DNA of 39,882 bases from Armatimonadota bacterium (lineage in GTDB: Bacteria; Armatimonadota; Armatimonadia; Armatimonadales; Capsulimonadaceae), in contig JANXNV010000302.1 of assembly GCA_025353925.1 (NCBI GenBank), positions 1-39,882 of the forward strand. Reading direction: 5' to 3'. Shown one piece after another: positions 8,824-17,230 of the stretch; position 1 is the first letter of the stretch; the number at the start of each line of letters is the position of its first letter. The position numbers and the translations under genes were made by a program. The notes under the pieces were generated by a model. The model made no database searches, was not told the origin of the DNA, and was given only the letters and a program-made list of their open reading frames with translations.

Positions 8824-10191
8824 TCAAATACCCTTCCGTGTCGGAATAGCCGCTTTCCTGGCGACTGCGGGAACATACATAAAAGCTCCGATGTCGCCGG
8901 AAGTACGTGCCGGACGCACGACCCCATCAAAGTCGCGGCTCGGACCACGACCAGCGGCGGCGCGGCGGATCGCCGGGCTGCCTCCTTGAAGGTGAAAGTT
9001 CGCAGTCGCCGGGTCCGTACTCGCATTCACGAAGAGCGGGTCGGCGAGAACGTCGTTTCTGCCGCTGAAGTCAGTGGGCAAACTGTCCTGACGCAAGTTG
9101 TTGGAGAGTGTGCAGTTAATGCTGTCCGGCTTGACCGCCAGCCCGTTCTGAGCCGGTCGCGGAACGATGATGTTGTCGTAAACCTGGTTGTTGACGCACG
9201 GCGTGTTTTCTTGGCCCTTTTCCCAGAAAACAGTGACCAGATAAAGTTGTGGGGAGTGCAGATTCGGATCCCATCCGTTTTGGTAGAGCGTATTGCTGCG
9301 AACGATGCAGTTTCGGCCCCCATCCACCAAAATGCCTCCACCGCCGTTATTAAAGACCACATTGTTCTCGACCAGCGTTCCCCGGTCGAACGCGGTCGAG
9401 TCGATGATGATCCCGTTGCCGTCCGAGCGCTTGGGATCGCTTTGATTGTTATAGTTATGGTAAACCAGATTGCCGCGCACCGTGTTGTGGATCCCGGCGG
9501 CGGTGTCCCAGGGCCGCAGCTTCCAGAGCGAGATGCCGCTGGTGTAGATTCCGACCGGGCCTCCCCAAGAGCAATCGTGGACAACATTGTTTTCGAATGT
9601 CAGGTAGTCACACATCCCAATTCCGATTCCAGACTTAGGACAATCGTGAATCGTGCAGTTTCGGACCGTCGCGTGATGCACCCAGTTAAAATCAATGCCC
9701 TGTCCCTGGTCTGAAGTCGAGCTGAGGTCGAAGCCGTCAATAATCACATAGGCGCAGATGGCGAGCGGCTTGCCGGAGATGGGGTCATTCTGCTTCCAGA
9801 CGCTCGGGTCGCCGCTGTCGAGCACGTGGCCGCCCCAGAAATGGAAGCAGGAGTAGGTGGTGCTGCGGATCTTTGCCCCGCCCTTGTGGACGGCCCGGTA
9901 GGTGAGGTACCCGGAGTTCGGCAGGGTTTTGTCATATTTGCCTCCGATCAGCCAGACAAACTCATTGTAGGTGCCGTCCTGAACATTGACGACATCACCG
10001 GGGTGGGCCGCCACCCCACCCGCCTGAATCGTTGTGAACGGCTTCGCCGCCGATCCATCGCTCCCTCCACCCGTGTACGAGGCGTCCACAAAGAGATCAG
10101 CAGCACGCGCCGCCCCGCTCAGGGTGAGGCACACGAGGGCTGTGAGACAAAAGTGCAATATATCTGCAGCGAAACACGTTCGGTTTTTCAT
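8824..10191 (-). CDS. Secreted right-handed parallel beta-helix protein
   Basis: 455 residues. A signal peptide covers about residues 1-30 (hydrophobic core 'LTALVCLTLSGAARA'). The mature start 'ADLFVDASYTGGGSDGSAAKPFTTIQ' is the common opening of exported beta-helix proteins (Pbh1/pectate-lyase-like repeats). Many rungs follow ('ATVRNCTIHDCPKSGIGI', 'LTFENNVVHDC', 'TLVENNVVFNNGGGGI'), and the end ('GSPAIRRAAAG...DFDGVVRP...GDIGAF') matches a frequent C-terminal signature of such proteins. AAGGA lies 7 bases before the ATG. It follows the prepilin-like gene by 24 bases and abuts the second beta-helix gene. Possible lyase or polysaccharide-binding protein; the enzyme class is not certain. Confidence 0.87.
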   Translation of the reverse strand: MKNRTCFAADILHFCLTALVCLTLSGAARAADLFVDASYTGGGSDGSAAKPFTTIQAGGVAAHPGDVVNVQDGTYNEFVWLIGGKYDKTLPNSGYLTYRAVHKGGAKIRSTTYSCFHFWGGHVLDSGDPSVWKQNDPISGKPLAICAYVIIDGFDLSSTSDQGQGIDFNWVHHATVRNCTIHDCPKSGIGIGMCDYLTFENNVVHDCSWGGPVGIYTSGISLWKLRPWDTAAGIHNTVRGNLVYHNYNNQSDPKRSDGNGIIIDSTAFDRGTLVENNVVFNNGGGGILVDGGRNCIVRSNTLYQNGWDPNLHSPQLYLVTVFWEKGQENTPCVNNQVYDNIIVPRPAQNGLAVKPDSINCTLSNNLRQDSLPTDFSGRNDVLADPLFVNASTDPATANFHLQGGSPAIRRAAAGRGPSRDFDGVVRPARTSGDIGAFMYVPAVARKAAIPTRKGI

Positions 10192-10215
10192 GCTTATTCC
10201 TTCTTTCTCACTTCT

Positions 10216-11106
10216 TTACTGAACGCTAAACGTAGCGGCATTTGGCACCGATCCGATGTTGCCGTTCGTGCCGGCGGCATAGTAGGCAGCATTATCCTGT
10301 GCATCTGACTCCTTCGCGGCATTTCGGCCCGGCGAAACACTCGACCCGCGAAGCCATTTGACATGGCCATCGGCGAACGCAAAGTTGGAACCCTCCGTAT
10401 GGCGTCCGCTGAGCTTGGCGTAATGACAATCTGTCGCCTGCCCTCCCAATGCTCCCGTGGCAAACTTTAAGGGAGGATTGGGATTGGTTGTGCACAAGTA
10501 GTCGGTCCCAGCCCCATTCGGGTCGTAGCCATAGCCTGTCTTGTCCCCCAGACCGATGCCGAATGCGGAACCGTCGAAATTGACGATACCCCCGAAGCTC
10601 TCTTCGAACGGCTGACTGATATCAAGACTGCCGCTGTTATTCCCCTCCACCTCGAATAAAATTATCGTTTTGGACGAGCTGTTCAGTTGCGCCAGACTAA
10701 TAGCCGTGTTTTGTAAGTCGGGCGGATTGTTTCTATTATCACCGCTGTGCCCCGTTCCGAAGTTGCCATTGTAGGCGTAGGAGGTTCCTTTACCAGGCGT
10801 GGAATCATCATTGCACTTGAACACCGCGAGACTCTTGATGTAGGGGTAGGCCTGTCCCGCCCAGCCACCGCAGGGCGCAAAGTTATCCGTGCCGCTGGGG
10901 TACATCTCATCGGCATCCTGTGTGTACTGGACCATTGCGAGGCCAATCTGCTTGAGATTGCTCTGGCAGGATGCACGGCGGGCGTTCTCGCGGACTTTTT
11001 GGAAGACAGGGAACAAAATGGCGGCGAGTATTGCAATAATTGCAATAACGACGAGCAGCTCGATCAAGGTGAAGCCCGAGGGCTTCCGCTGTTTCCGATT
11101 TCTCAT
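10216..11106 (-). CDS. DUF1559-type prepilin-like protein with H-X9-DG signature
   Basis: 296 residues, complete. The N-terminus has the prepilin cleavage motif G-F-T-L-I-E-L-L (from residue 12) and a hydrophobic helix. The C-terminal part contains '[17 protein letters not shown]', the H-X9-DG motif of DUF1559 proteins abundant in Planctomycetes, Armatimonadota and relatives. In the type II secretion family the N-terminus is cut and methylated and the protein joins a fibre or stays membrane-bound. It lies 34 bases downstream of lacI and 24 bases before the beta-helix genes, so it is likely co-expressed with them. Its place inside a sugar-utilisation operon is discussed in the findings. TCTCTCC at 11109-11115 reads GGAGAGA on the coding strand, a good ribosome site. 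Confidence 0.93.
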   Translation of the reverse strand: MRNRKQRKPSGFTLIELLVVIAIIAILAAILFPVFQKVRENARRASCQSNLKQIGLAMVQYTQDADEMYPSGTDNFAPCGGWAGQAYPYIKSLAVFKCNDDSTPGKGTSYAYNGNFGTGHSGDNRNNPPDLQNTAISLAQLNSSSKTIILFEVEGNNSGSLDISQPFEESFGGIVNFDGSAFGIGLGDKTGYGYDPNGAGTDYLCTTNPNPPLKFATGALGGQATDCHYAKLSGRHTEGSNFAFADGHVKWLRGSSVSPGRNAAKESDAQDNAAYYAAGTNGNIGSVPNAATFSVQ

Positions 11107-11140
11107 AGTTTCTCTCCTTTGTTCGAATCAGATGATTAGT

Positions 11141-12148
11141 TCAGGTGGTCTCGCCGATCAACAGTCTCGGCGCAAGCGTCACGAGGAGCAGCCCCGTATC
11201 GGACGGATTTTTAATCCGCGCCAGCAGCATTTCCGCCGCCGCTTCGGCGAGCTGCACGACCGGTGTCTGCACCGTCGTCAGTGGAATGTCTAGGCACTGC
11301 CCTTCGATAATGCCGTCGAACCCGACCACGGCAATATCGCCTGGAACCCGCAGACCTGCACGGCGCAGACCCTGGCAGAGATACATCGCGCTTTCATCAC
11401 CCAGGCAAAGGACGGCCTCCGGACGCTCCGGCATCTTCATCGCTGCCAGCCGCTGACCGGTGTTGAGTGCCGCAAGGCAGCGCGGAAAGACATTCTCGAC
11501 GATGATGTACTGAGGGGTCAAGTGATTTTCCCGGCAGACATCTTCGTACGCGCGAAATCGACCATCATGGTGAAAATCGCGCAGGTACGATTCATGGGTG
11601 ACATAAGCGATCCGTCGGTAGCCTTTCCGGACCAAATGCTCCGCCGCGAGACGCCCACCCGCATAAAAATCAAACGTCACGGCCTGGTTTTGCGTATCCC
11701 GTTGATTGTCTAGAAAGACGATCGGGACCGTTTGCGCCAGTGTGCCGAGGCAGTCCGACAGATTCGCCGGCTGCCCGTACATCAGAATTCCGTCCACAGG
11801 CCAGCTCGGCTGCCCGGCATGCTCTCGGTAGGTCCAGGCTTCCGCCAAACTCGCATCGAGAATCATCTGGTAGCCACGATCATGCAGCGCGGATTCCAGA
11901 GCCCGGGCGATACTTAAAAACATCGGGTTGTCGAGTTCGGAGATCATCAAGGCGATTGTGTTGGTTCGCCCCTCCCGCAGGCTTCGAGCCAGCCGATTTG
12001 GGCGGTAGCTCATCTCCTGCGCCGCCTGATGGATGCGCCGCCGCGTCTCTTCAGAAACCCGCACCCCGTCACGGTTGTTGAGAACGCGCGAGACAAGTCC
12101 ATTCGAAACTTTCAATCTATTAGCAATGTCGGTAATGGTGGTGGACAA
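11141..12148 (-). CDS. LacI/GalR-family transcriptional regulator
   Basis: 335 residues. The N-terminal helix-turn-helix 'ITDIANRLKVSNGLVSRVLNNRDGVRVSEETR' (residues 5-37), then the hinge 'YRPNRLARSLREGRTNTIAL', then a periplasmic-binding-protein-like effector domain with 'DGILMYGQPANL', 'IVFLDNQ', 'AAEHLVRKGYRRIAYVT' and 'VVGFDGIIEGQCLDIPLTTV'. It senses a small sugar or derivative and usually represses. The start is TTG at 12148 with AGG 8 bases upstream; no ATG is available at the right place. It is the first gene of the closely packed minus-strand group ending at 5824, and a palindromic operator candidate lies at 12184-12201, suggesting control of itself and the group. Confidence 0.95.
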   Translation of the reverse strand: MSTTITDIANRLKVSNGLVSRVLNNRDGVRVSEETRRRIHQAAQEMSYRPNRLARSLREGRTNTIALMISELDNPMFLSIARALESALHDRGYQMILDASLAEAWTYREHAGQPSWPVDGILMYGQPANLSDCLGTLAQTVPIVFLDNQRDTQNQAVTFDFYAGGRLAAEHLVRKGYRRIAYVTHESYLRDFHHDGRFRAYEDVCRENHLTPQYIIVENVFPRCLAALNTGQRLAAMKMPERPEAVLCLGDESAMYLCQGLRRAGLRVPGDIAVVGFDGIIEGQCLDIPLTTVQTPVVQLAEAAAEMLLARIKNPSDTGLLLVTLAPRLLIGETT

Positions 12149-12183
12149 GGAATTCGCCTGTTCTGGTCTTCTCAGCTGCGGCT

Positions 12184-12201
12184 TGGTAAAACGTTATATC
12201 A
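12184..12201. promoter_or_regulatory. Candidate LacI-family operator upstream of lacI
   Basis: An 18-bp imperfect palindrome centred on CG: TGGTAAAACGTTATATCA, with 7 of 9 base pairs symmetric. LacI/GalR operators are typically such palindromes with a central CG. It lies 36-53 bases upstream of the regulator's start codon, in the 102-base gap between lacI and the GGDEF/HD-GYP gene. A nearby ATATCACA direct repeat (12196-12203 and 12208-12215) may add to the site. Inferred role: autoregulation and control of the six-gene group. Confidence 0.5.
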
Positions 12202-12250
12202 CAATCATATCACAGGACGAAAGATCTGTCAAGGGGTCAGTGAAAAGTTT

Positions 12251-14413
12251 TTACGCGGCGAGGAGTTGAGTAATCGCCTGAGAGTCGGCGACGGATTTTT
12301 TTTGAACATAGCCATACTCTTGCAGTAAAGCCAAAACACATTCAGGATCCCATTGGGACCCCGACCCGGCGGCGAGAATAGACAGGGCCGTCCCGCTGTC
12401 CATTCCCTTCCGGTAAGGCCGATCCGTGGTCATGGCGGAGAAGGCATCCGCGACAGCGACCAGTCGTGCCAGAAACGGCGTTTCATCTGCCGTCAGCCTC
12501 CCCGGATACCCCTGCCCATCCCATCGCTCGTGGTGGTGGCGTACCACATCCAGCGTATCCTCGAATCCAGGCACGGCTCCGACGATATTCGCCCCCATAA
12601 CGGGATGATACTGGACAGCCTCGTACTCTTCTTCCGTGAGTCGCCCGGGCTTACGCAGGATCGCATCGGGAATACCGATCTTGCCGACATCATGAAGCAA
12701 AGCCGCGATTTTCAGCCGGTGCTGCGTCGCTTCATCGAGGCGCATTCGGGACGCGATCTGGATGCTGTACTTCAAAACATCCTCAGAGTGGCGGCGTGTA
12801 TAACGGTCCTTATTGTCGACCGCCGTCACTAATGCATTCAGCATAGAAAAACCGCTGACGGAGCGGGTCAAAAAAAGCAGCAGGTCATCCCCCAGCCCAT
12901 CTGAGGCTCCGGTTTTTGAGCGGCGCAGCCGGGTGTCGGCAATCTCCAGAACTTCCAAGCGTGATGTCGCATCACCCGGAAATGCTGCAATGCCAAGCGA
13001 GACCGCCAGTGGGATCGTGCTCTCATGCCCAGGGGGCGAGAAGGCCAACCTGGAAAGACCGATCTGAATCTCGGTTTGCAGGCTCTCGATCGTCTGACCC
13101 AGTCTGCGCTTCGAAAGCGGTAGGAGCAAGGCAAACTCATCCCCTCCGAAGCGAGCGACGGTGTCTTCGCCGCTGCAAAGGCTGCGCAGGGCAGATGCCA
13201 CCTGCTTCAGCACATCATCCCCGGCGATATGCCCATAAGCATCGTTGAAGAACTTGAAATTGTCCAGGTCCAGCACGACGACAGCCAGCACGTATCCTTC
13301 CCGTTCCGCACGCTCCGATTCCTCCGCCAACGTTTTGTGGAAGACGCGGTGGTTAAACAGCCCCGTGAGCGGGTCCGTCGTTGCAAGAAGTGAGAGCCGC
13401 CGGTTCAGCTCCCAGTTCTCAACAATTGCCAGTACCTGACGTACCAGAATCAATGTTACAAGTGCAGCTGCCCCCCAAATGACTCCCTGCTTCAGTGCCA
13501 CACGGCCAGGAGCATGCTGCGTGTACATCAAGAGAGCGGTGAGGCAGGGCAGGAGGGCATAAGGCAGAAAGGATTTCCACAGTGCAGGGACAGCCTGTTC
13601 TTCCTCTACGGTATCTGGAGGAATGGTTTTCCCGAGGGCGGCAGCAATGCCGATCGGCATGAACCCGAGCGTCCAGCTGATGTCGAGCAGAGTCAAAGTG
13701 GGTGGCTTACCGTGCAGGCTGAGGTAGACAAATATCGTGTCGGAAGCGACAACGATGCTGAGACCGGCGGCAAGCAAGTTGATGACCTGACGCAGCCGAC
13801 GTGAACTTCTGCCCAGCATCAGCAAGGAGGCGACCAAAAGAAGGTCCATGAGCGGAAACAGGGTACTGATGATTTTCACTTCCGCACTCTGAGCCTGCCG
13901 GTAAAACGTCGGTCCAAGGATGAAATACCAGCTAAACGTGACCGCCGTCACCATCACCATTAAACCATCGATGGAAATTCGCAGCTGCGACGACAGGGAG
14001 CGCGATGGGCGGGGAAACTGCCAGATACCACAAAGCAGGAGCGGGTAGCAGACCATAGCCAGCAAGTCACCGGACATCCGTGGAACGGGAACACGTCTGT
14101 GCGCAAAATCGGGGAAGATGATGTAAACCTGCTGCAAAGCATAGCAGAGGATGCCGAGACTGAAAAACAGGGCAATGCGGCGCCCTCGGGCCGAGGCGGC
14201 CCGACGTCCGGTAAGGAAGCAGAGTCCGACGGCGACAAAGGCTCCGAGGGTTTCCATCACATCACCGCCAAGCTGGACGACGTGATGCGAGAAAGGCTTC
14301 ATCAGCAGCCAAGCGGCGTAGACCGCATGGAAAGCCAGCGTGATCAGCAAGCCTTTCCACACCAGGCTACGCGTTTGATGAGTTTCAGATTCCAAAAGTC
14401 CGGCTCCACCCAT
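12251..14413 (-). CDS. Membrane GGDEF + HD-GYP bifunctional cyclic-di-GMP protein
   Basis: 720 residues. About eight hydrophobic helices lie in residues 20-330 and form an uncharacterised membrane sensor. A GGDEF domain follows with intact G-G-D-E-F (423-427), then an HD-GYP domain with H574-D575 in 'LLHDVGKIGIPD', 'RHHHERWDGQGYPG' (625-638) and further HD-GYP residues. GGDEF domains make c-di-GMP and HD-GYP domains break it down to pGpG or GMP. The allosteric RxxD I-site is missing: S414 replaces the arginine, so product inhibition is probably lost. The ATG at 14413 has GGGGA 4 bases upstream but lies within an inverted repeat (14394-14467). TTG at codon 7 or GTG at codon 18 are alternative starts. 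Confidence 0.92.
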   Translation of the reverse strand: MGGAGLLESETHQTRSLVWKGLLITLAFHAVYAAWLLMKPFSHHVVQLGGDVMETLGAFVAVGLCFLTGRRAASARGRRIALFFSLGILCYALQQVYIIFPDFAHRRVPVPRMSGDLLAMVCYPLLLCGIWQFPRPSRSLSSQLRISIDGLMVMVTAVTFSWYFILGPTFYRQAQSAEVKIISTLFPLMDLLLVASLLMLGRSSRRLRQVINLLAAGLSIVVASDTIFVYLSLHGKPPTLTLLDISWTLGFMPIGIAAALGKTIPPDTVEEEQAVPALWKSFLPYALLPCLTALLMYTQHAPGRVALKQGVIWGAAALVTLILVRQVLAIVENWELNRRLSLLATTDPLTGLFNHRVFHKTLAEESERAEREGYVLAVVVLDLDNFKFFNDAYGHIAGDDVLKQVASALRSLCSGEDTVARFGGDEFALLLPLSKRRLGQTIESLQTEIQIGLSRLAFSPPGHESTIPLAVSLGIAAFPGDATSRLEVLEIADTRLRRSKTGASDGLGDDLLLFLTRSVSGFSMLNALVTAVDNKDRYTRRHSEDVLKYSIQIASRMRLDEATQHRLKIAALLHDVGKIGIPDAILRKPGRLTEEEYEAVQYHPVMGANIVGAVPGFEDTLDVVRHHHERWDGQGYPGRLTADETPFLARLVAVADAFSAMTTDRPYRKGMDSGTALSILAAGSGSQWDPECVLALLQEYGYVQKKSVADSQAITQLLAA

Positions 14414-14467
14414 CGATCCCCGTGAGTACGAGAATATTCAGATTATCGGTGGATGAGCCGGACTTTT
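14394..14467. repeat. Long inverted repeat enclosing the start of the GGDEF/HD-GYP gene
   Basis: A 13-bp perfect inverted repeat, 14394-14406 against 14455-14467 (AAAAGTCCGGCTC and its complement). Inner CCACC/GGTGG and GAT/ATC segments extend the stem. On the minus-strand transcript the downstream arm spans codons 3-7 of the GGDEF/HD-GYP gene and the start codon lies at the inner end of the stem. The upstream arm lies in the 81-base gap after the hydrolase gene. It may be a translational switch, or a weak terminator for the hydrolase gene (only four T after the stem, large loop). Confidence 0.6.
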
Positions 14468-14494
14468 ATAGTCAGGGAAGGAATTGTCGCGGAC

Positions 14495-15316
14495 TTATCG
14501 CCGCAGGAATGTCAGCAGATCACTGGTCAGACGCTCTTTGTGCGTCGCGAACAGGCCATGCGGAGCACCTTCGTACTCGATCAGCGTCGAACTCGCGATG
14601 CCTCGCGCGGCCGCCCGCCCGGCGGCATCTATCGGAACGGTCTGATCTGCCGTGCCATGAATGATGAGAGTCGGCACCGAGAACGATGCCAGATCGGGCC
14701 GGAAATCGGTTGTACCAAACGCTTCCGCGCAGCCGAGTGTCGCCTTGAGACTGGCCTGCATGGCGACATCGCACGAGTTTTCGATCAGCTCATTGCTGAC
14801 GGGGTGCGAAATCATCCCAACCCCGTAAAACGACTTGAAGAACCCGGCAAAGAAATGCGCCCGGTCCTCTTTCATCCCGGCACCCATTTGAGCAAAAAGC
14901 GCACCATCCGTGCCGTTCGGATTATCGTCAGTCTTCAGCATATAGGGCACAACAGAGGAGATTAACCCGGCCTGGGAAACATTTTTCCCGCCGTGACGAG
15001 ACAAATACCGAGCGACTTCGCCGCCGCCCATCGAAAAGCCGACAATCGCCGCGTCCGTCGCTCCTGTGGCTTCGATCACATCCGCCAGATCGTCGGAGAG
15101 CGTATCGTAATTGTAGCCGCCCCAGGGCTGGTCGGAACGTCCAAAGCCGCGCCGGTCGTAGGCAATGGCCCGCATCCCGGCATCGGCAATCGCCATCGCC
15201 TGGTCGTCCCAGCTATCCGACGAGAGCGGCCAGCCATGCATCAAGATCACCGGCCGCCCGGTGCCCCAGTCTTTCACGTAAAGCTTGGTGTTGTCGCGGG
15301 TTGTAATATATGTCAT
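14495..15316 (-). CDS. Alpha/beta hydrolase, non-haem chloroperoxidase/arylesterase type
   Basis: 273 residues from the ATG at 15316, chosen because GGAG lies 6 bases upstream and the family begins 'YITTRDNTKLYVKDWG'. The frame is open further upstream to 15430. Features of this cofactor-free perhydrolase/esterase group: oxyanion segment 'HGWPLSSDSWD', 'YDRRGFGRSDQP', nucleophile Ser in 'GFSMGGGE', Asp in 'HGTADQTVPID' and His in 'GAPHGLFATH'. It hydrolyses esters and may form peracids for halide oxidation. No signal peptide, so cytoplasmic. Gene order gives no hint of substrate. Confidence 0.92.
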   Translation of the reverse strand: MTYITTRDNTKLYVKDWGTGRPVILMHGWPLSSDSWDDQAMAIADAGMRAIAYDRRGFGRSDQPWGGYNYDTLSDDLADVIEATGATDAAIVGFSMGGGEVARYLSRHGGKNVSQAGLISSVVPYMLKTDDNPNGTDGALFAQMGAGMKEDRAHFFAGFFKSFYGVGMISHPVSNELIENSCDVAMQASLKATLGCAEAFGTTDFRPDLASFSVPTLIIHGTADQTVPIDAAGRAAARGIASSTLIEYEGAPHGLFATHKERLTSDLLTFLRR

Positions 15317-15445
15317 TGTGGTCTCCATTCTAATCTTGACACAATATACCCACAACGAAGGCCAATTGAAATCGGTGGCCCCAGCTTCTCGGAAGTGGCT
15401 GGGGTCACCGATTGAGGGGCGTTTTGTCACACGCAGCGATTACGC

Positions 15446-16219
15446 TCACGCCCTCCTGCGAACGCAGACCGCTCCCCCGAGTCCTAACATCAGCAGCAAG
15501 CCGAGCGAAGCCACCGAGGAGATCTCCGGCACCGGAACGGCGAGGATGTTTGCCGTATTCTGCACCCCGGTCGCCGCTTCCTCATCAAAATTGCCCAGCG
15601 TCAGCGAGTACCCATGGCCATGACTATCTGTAAGGGGAATGGGGACCACAGTGTTCACACCGGAGCCATGAAAGGTCTCCGGGCCGGACCCGTGACCGAC
15701 GCCAAAGTAGCCGGTAAAAGAGGTCGGCGTCAGGTGCGCCGCACTGAAGGTCGGCGAGGCGGAGACAAAATCGCCCACAAACCCGGCTCCATCAGCCACC
15801 GGATTTTGCAGGAAACCTGCCGCAAAATGTCCCGGCGGCCCGAACGGAGTCGTCCCGTCGAAAATCGCGACGGAAACGCCGTGCGTCGGGTCTTGATTAT
15901 AGGTAGCGAAGGTGAACGTGTCTCGGCCGATCGTCAGCGTCGCTGAAGTCGGCGAGTACGCGACAAAACCGGGGAATGGCAGCATGGAGACAAGATTGGG
16001 GCTGCTGTCATCGAAGAATGCGGTCGCGATGAAGGGGGTCGGTCCGGTGAAAGCGTCGGTCGCACCGCCGGTGAGATTCATCGCCTCGGCACTGCTGAAC
16101 GTCCCGGTGTAGACAAGCTCGAACGGAGTGGCAAAAGCGGCAGGGATCGCCATGGCGGTCAAAGCCGTGACGAGGACGCTGCAACGCAAGAAAGCACTGT
16201 AATTTCGGTTACTGGACAT
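15446..16219 (-). CDS. Exported protein with PEP-CTERM-like sorting signal
   Basis: 257 residues from the ATG at 16219, chosen because AGGA lies 9-10 bases upstream and a signal peptide follows ('LRCSVLVTALTAMAIPAAFA'). The frame is open to 16261. The mature region is Gly/Thr/Phe/Pro-rich with beta-strand character. The end has 'VPEISSVASLGLLLMLGLGG' followed by R-R-R-A, the layout of PEP-CTERM signals (Pro-Glu-Pro-like motif, hydrophobic helix, basic tail), though the motif reads P-E-I rather than P-E-P. Such proteins are exported and anchored or processed by an exosortase. No exosortase is in the window. Specific function unknown. Confidence 0.8.
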   Translation of the reverse strand: MSSNRNYSAFLRCSVLVTALTAMAIPAAFATPFELVYTGTFSSAEAMNLTGGATDAFTGPTPFIATAFFDDSSPNLVSMLPFPGFVAYSPTSATLTIGRDTFTFATYNQDPTHGVSVAIFDGTTPFGPPGHFAAGFLQNPVADGAGFVGDFVSASPTFSAAHLTPTSFTGYFGVGHGSGPETFHGSGVNTVVPIPLTDSHGHGYSLTLGNFDEEAATGVQNTANILAVPVPEISSVASLGLLLMLGLGGAVCVRRRA

Positions 16220-16383
16220 CGCTAAGTTTCCTTTCGGGGGATTATGCATTCGCATAATCACGGTTGAATACTTCTGATGCGCCCCATGCTTACAGGCACT
16301 ATGACGGTTTTTAACTCAAATTCTTTGGTCGCGGGTGAGAGTTCCTCCTTTGTTACTGTAGCACAATATAGCAGGGAAAAGAG

Positions 16384-16761
16384 CTAGACACTTATTTTGA
16401 GATAGGAGATTGAATTTGTCCAGTCCATAGCATTCGTGCTCTCCCAAAGCGCATGGAGTGCGCGAACTAGTGCCCCGATGTCATCAGAGGCAATCGAGCG
16501 ATTGTCGACGAAAATTATCCCGCCATGGTCGGTTTCAGCTTGACCCCATCGCATAAGAATAGGTGGTATCGTTCTCTGATCGTACGTTACCAGCGTCATC
16601 GCGACTGCAGCGGCAGCGATTAGAATGATTTCGTCTGCCTGCGCCATGAATTCACCATCCTTCCAATGGTGTACGCTGACTACAGGGATATTGGGGTGCT
16701 TTCTTTGCATTTGCACGGAAACGTCAGGAGAAATATTCTCATCCAAAAGGAGTGACAGCAT
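16384..16761 (-). CDS. DUF5615 PIN-like toxin, partner of the DUF433 antitoxin
   Basis: 125 residues. The N-terminus 'MLSLLLDENISP' carries the first Asp/Glu of the PIN-like fold. 'VTYDQRTIPPIL' in the middle and 'GGIIFVDNRS' further on are typical DUF5615 elements. Members are predicted metal-dependent RNases of type II toxin-antitoxin systems. The start codon shares one base with the stop of the upstream antitoxin gene (TAATG at 16761), so translation is coupled. No other gene of the pair is in between. Activity is inferred from the family. Confidence 0.85.
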   Translation of the reverse strand: MLSLLLDENISPDVSVQMQRKHPNIPVVSVHHWKDGEFMAQADEIILIAAAAVAMTLVTYDQRTIPPILMRWGQAETDHGGIIFVDNRSIASDDIGALVRALHALWESTNAMDWTNSISYLKISV

Positions 16762-17210
16762 TAAAGCTGGGCCTCCCCGCGAGAGCCGAGTTTTGGCGTT
16801 GTAAACAATTTGAGATTGGGCAAGAGATTTTTCAGCTTTTCGTAACCGATGTAATTATCTTCAATCGCAATATCGATTTCCTCCTGATACGCATTGTAGA
16901 AATGAAGAGCAGCTTGAATCACTTCCACCGAATATGGGTAGTTTCGGGATATCCTGTCCAAGTCGAACTCGTGGTCACGTGCGATAAAGATCATTTCCCA
17001 CACAGCAAGACCAGTGCCTTTCAAGTATGGCTGTCTTCCTATAGGGGTATCCCGGTACTCGATATGTGCAAACTCAGCTTCGCGCAATGACTCCTCTAGA
17101 AGCAGGATGCCCGCTTTGGTGCGGGTCATTCCATTTCCTTGGCGGCGAGCAAAGCGTTCCAAGCGGTCTGCCATATGGTCGGGGACGCGTAAACTTATGA
17201 CTTGTGACAT
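16761..17210 (-). CDS. RHH/DUF433-type antitoxin
   Basis: 149 residues with two parts: an N-terminal ribbon-helix-helix-like segment ('VISLRVPDHMADRLERFARRQGNGMTRTKAG', residues 4-34) and a DUF433 domain ('YLKGTGLAVWEMIFIARDHEFDLDRISRNYPYSVEVIQAAL') that recalls a winged-helix fold. DUF433 proteins pair with DUF5615 toxins, as here (VapBC45-like type II module). The antitoxin neutralises the toxin and represses the operon. GAGGG lies 9 bases before the ATG. A promoter and an overlapping palindrome just upstream (17231-17260) fit autoregulation. Confidence 0.85.
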   Translation of the reverse strand: MSQVISLRVPDHMADRLERFARRQGNGMTRTKAGILLLEESLREAEFAHIEYRDTPIGRQPYLKGTGLAVWEMIFIARDHEFDLDRISRNYPYSVEVIQAALHFYNAYQEEIDIAIEDNYIGYEKLKNLLPNLKLFTTPKLGSRGEAQL

Positions 17211-17230
17211 GAGATATACCCTCTAGTCAG

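Noticed and set aside
8671-9714. 347-residue plus-strand open frame
   Set aside because: Antisense to the two beta-helix genes, which have signal peptides and repeats; no motif in this frame.
15446-16219. Exosortase locus around the PEP-CTERM-like gene
   Set aside because: No exosortase or extracellular polysaccharide genes adjoin it, so only the single target-type protein is claimed.
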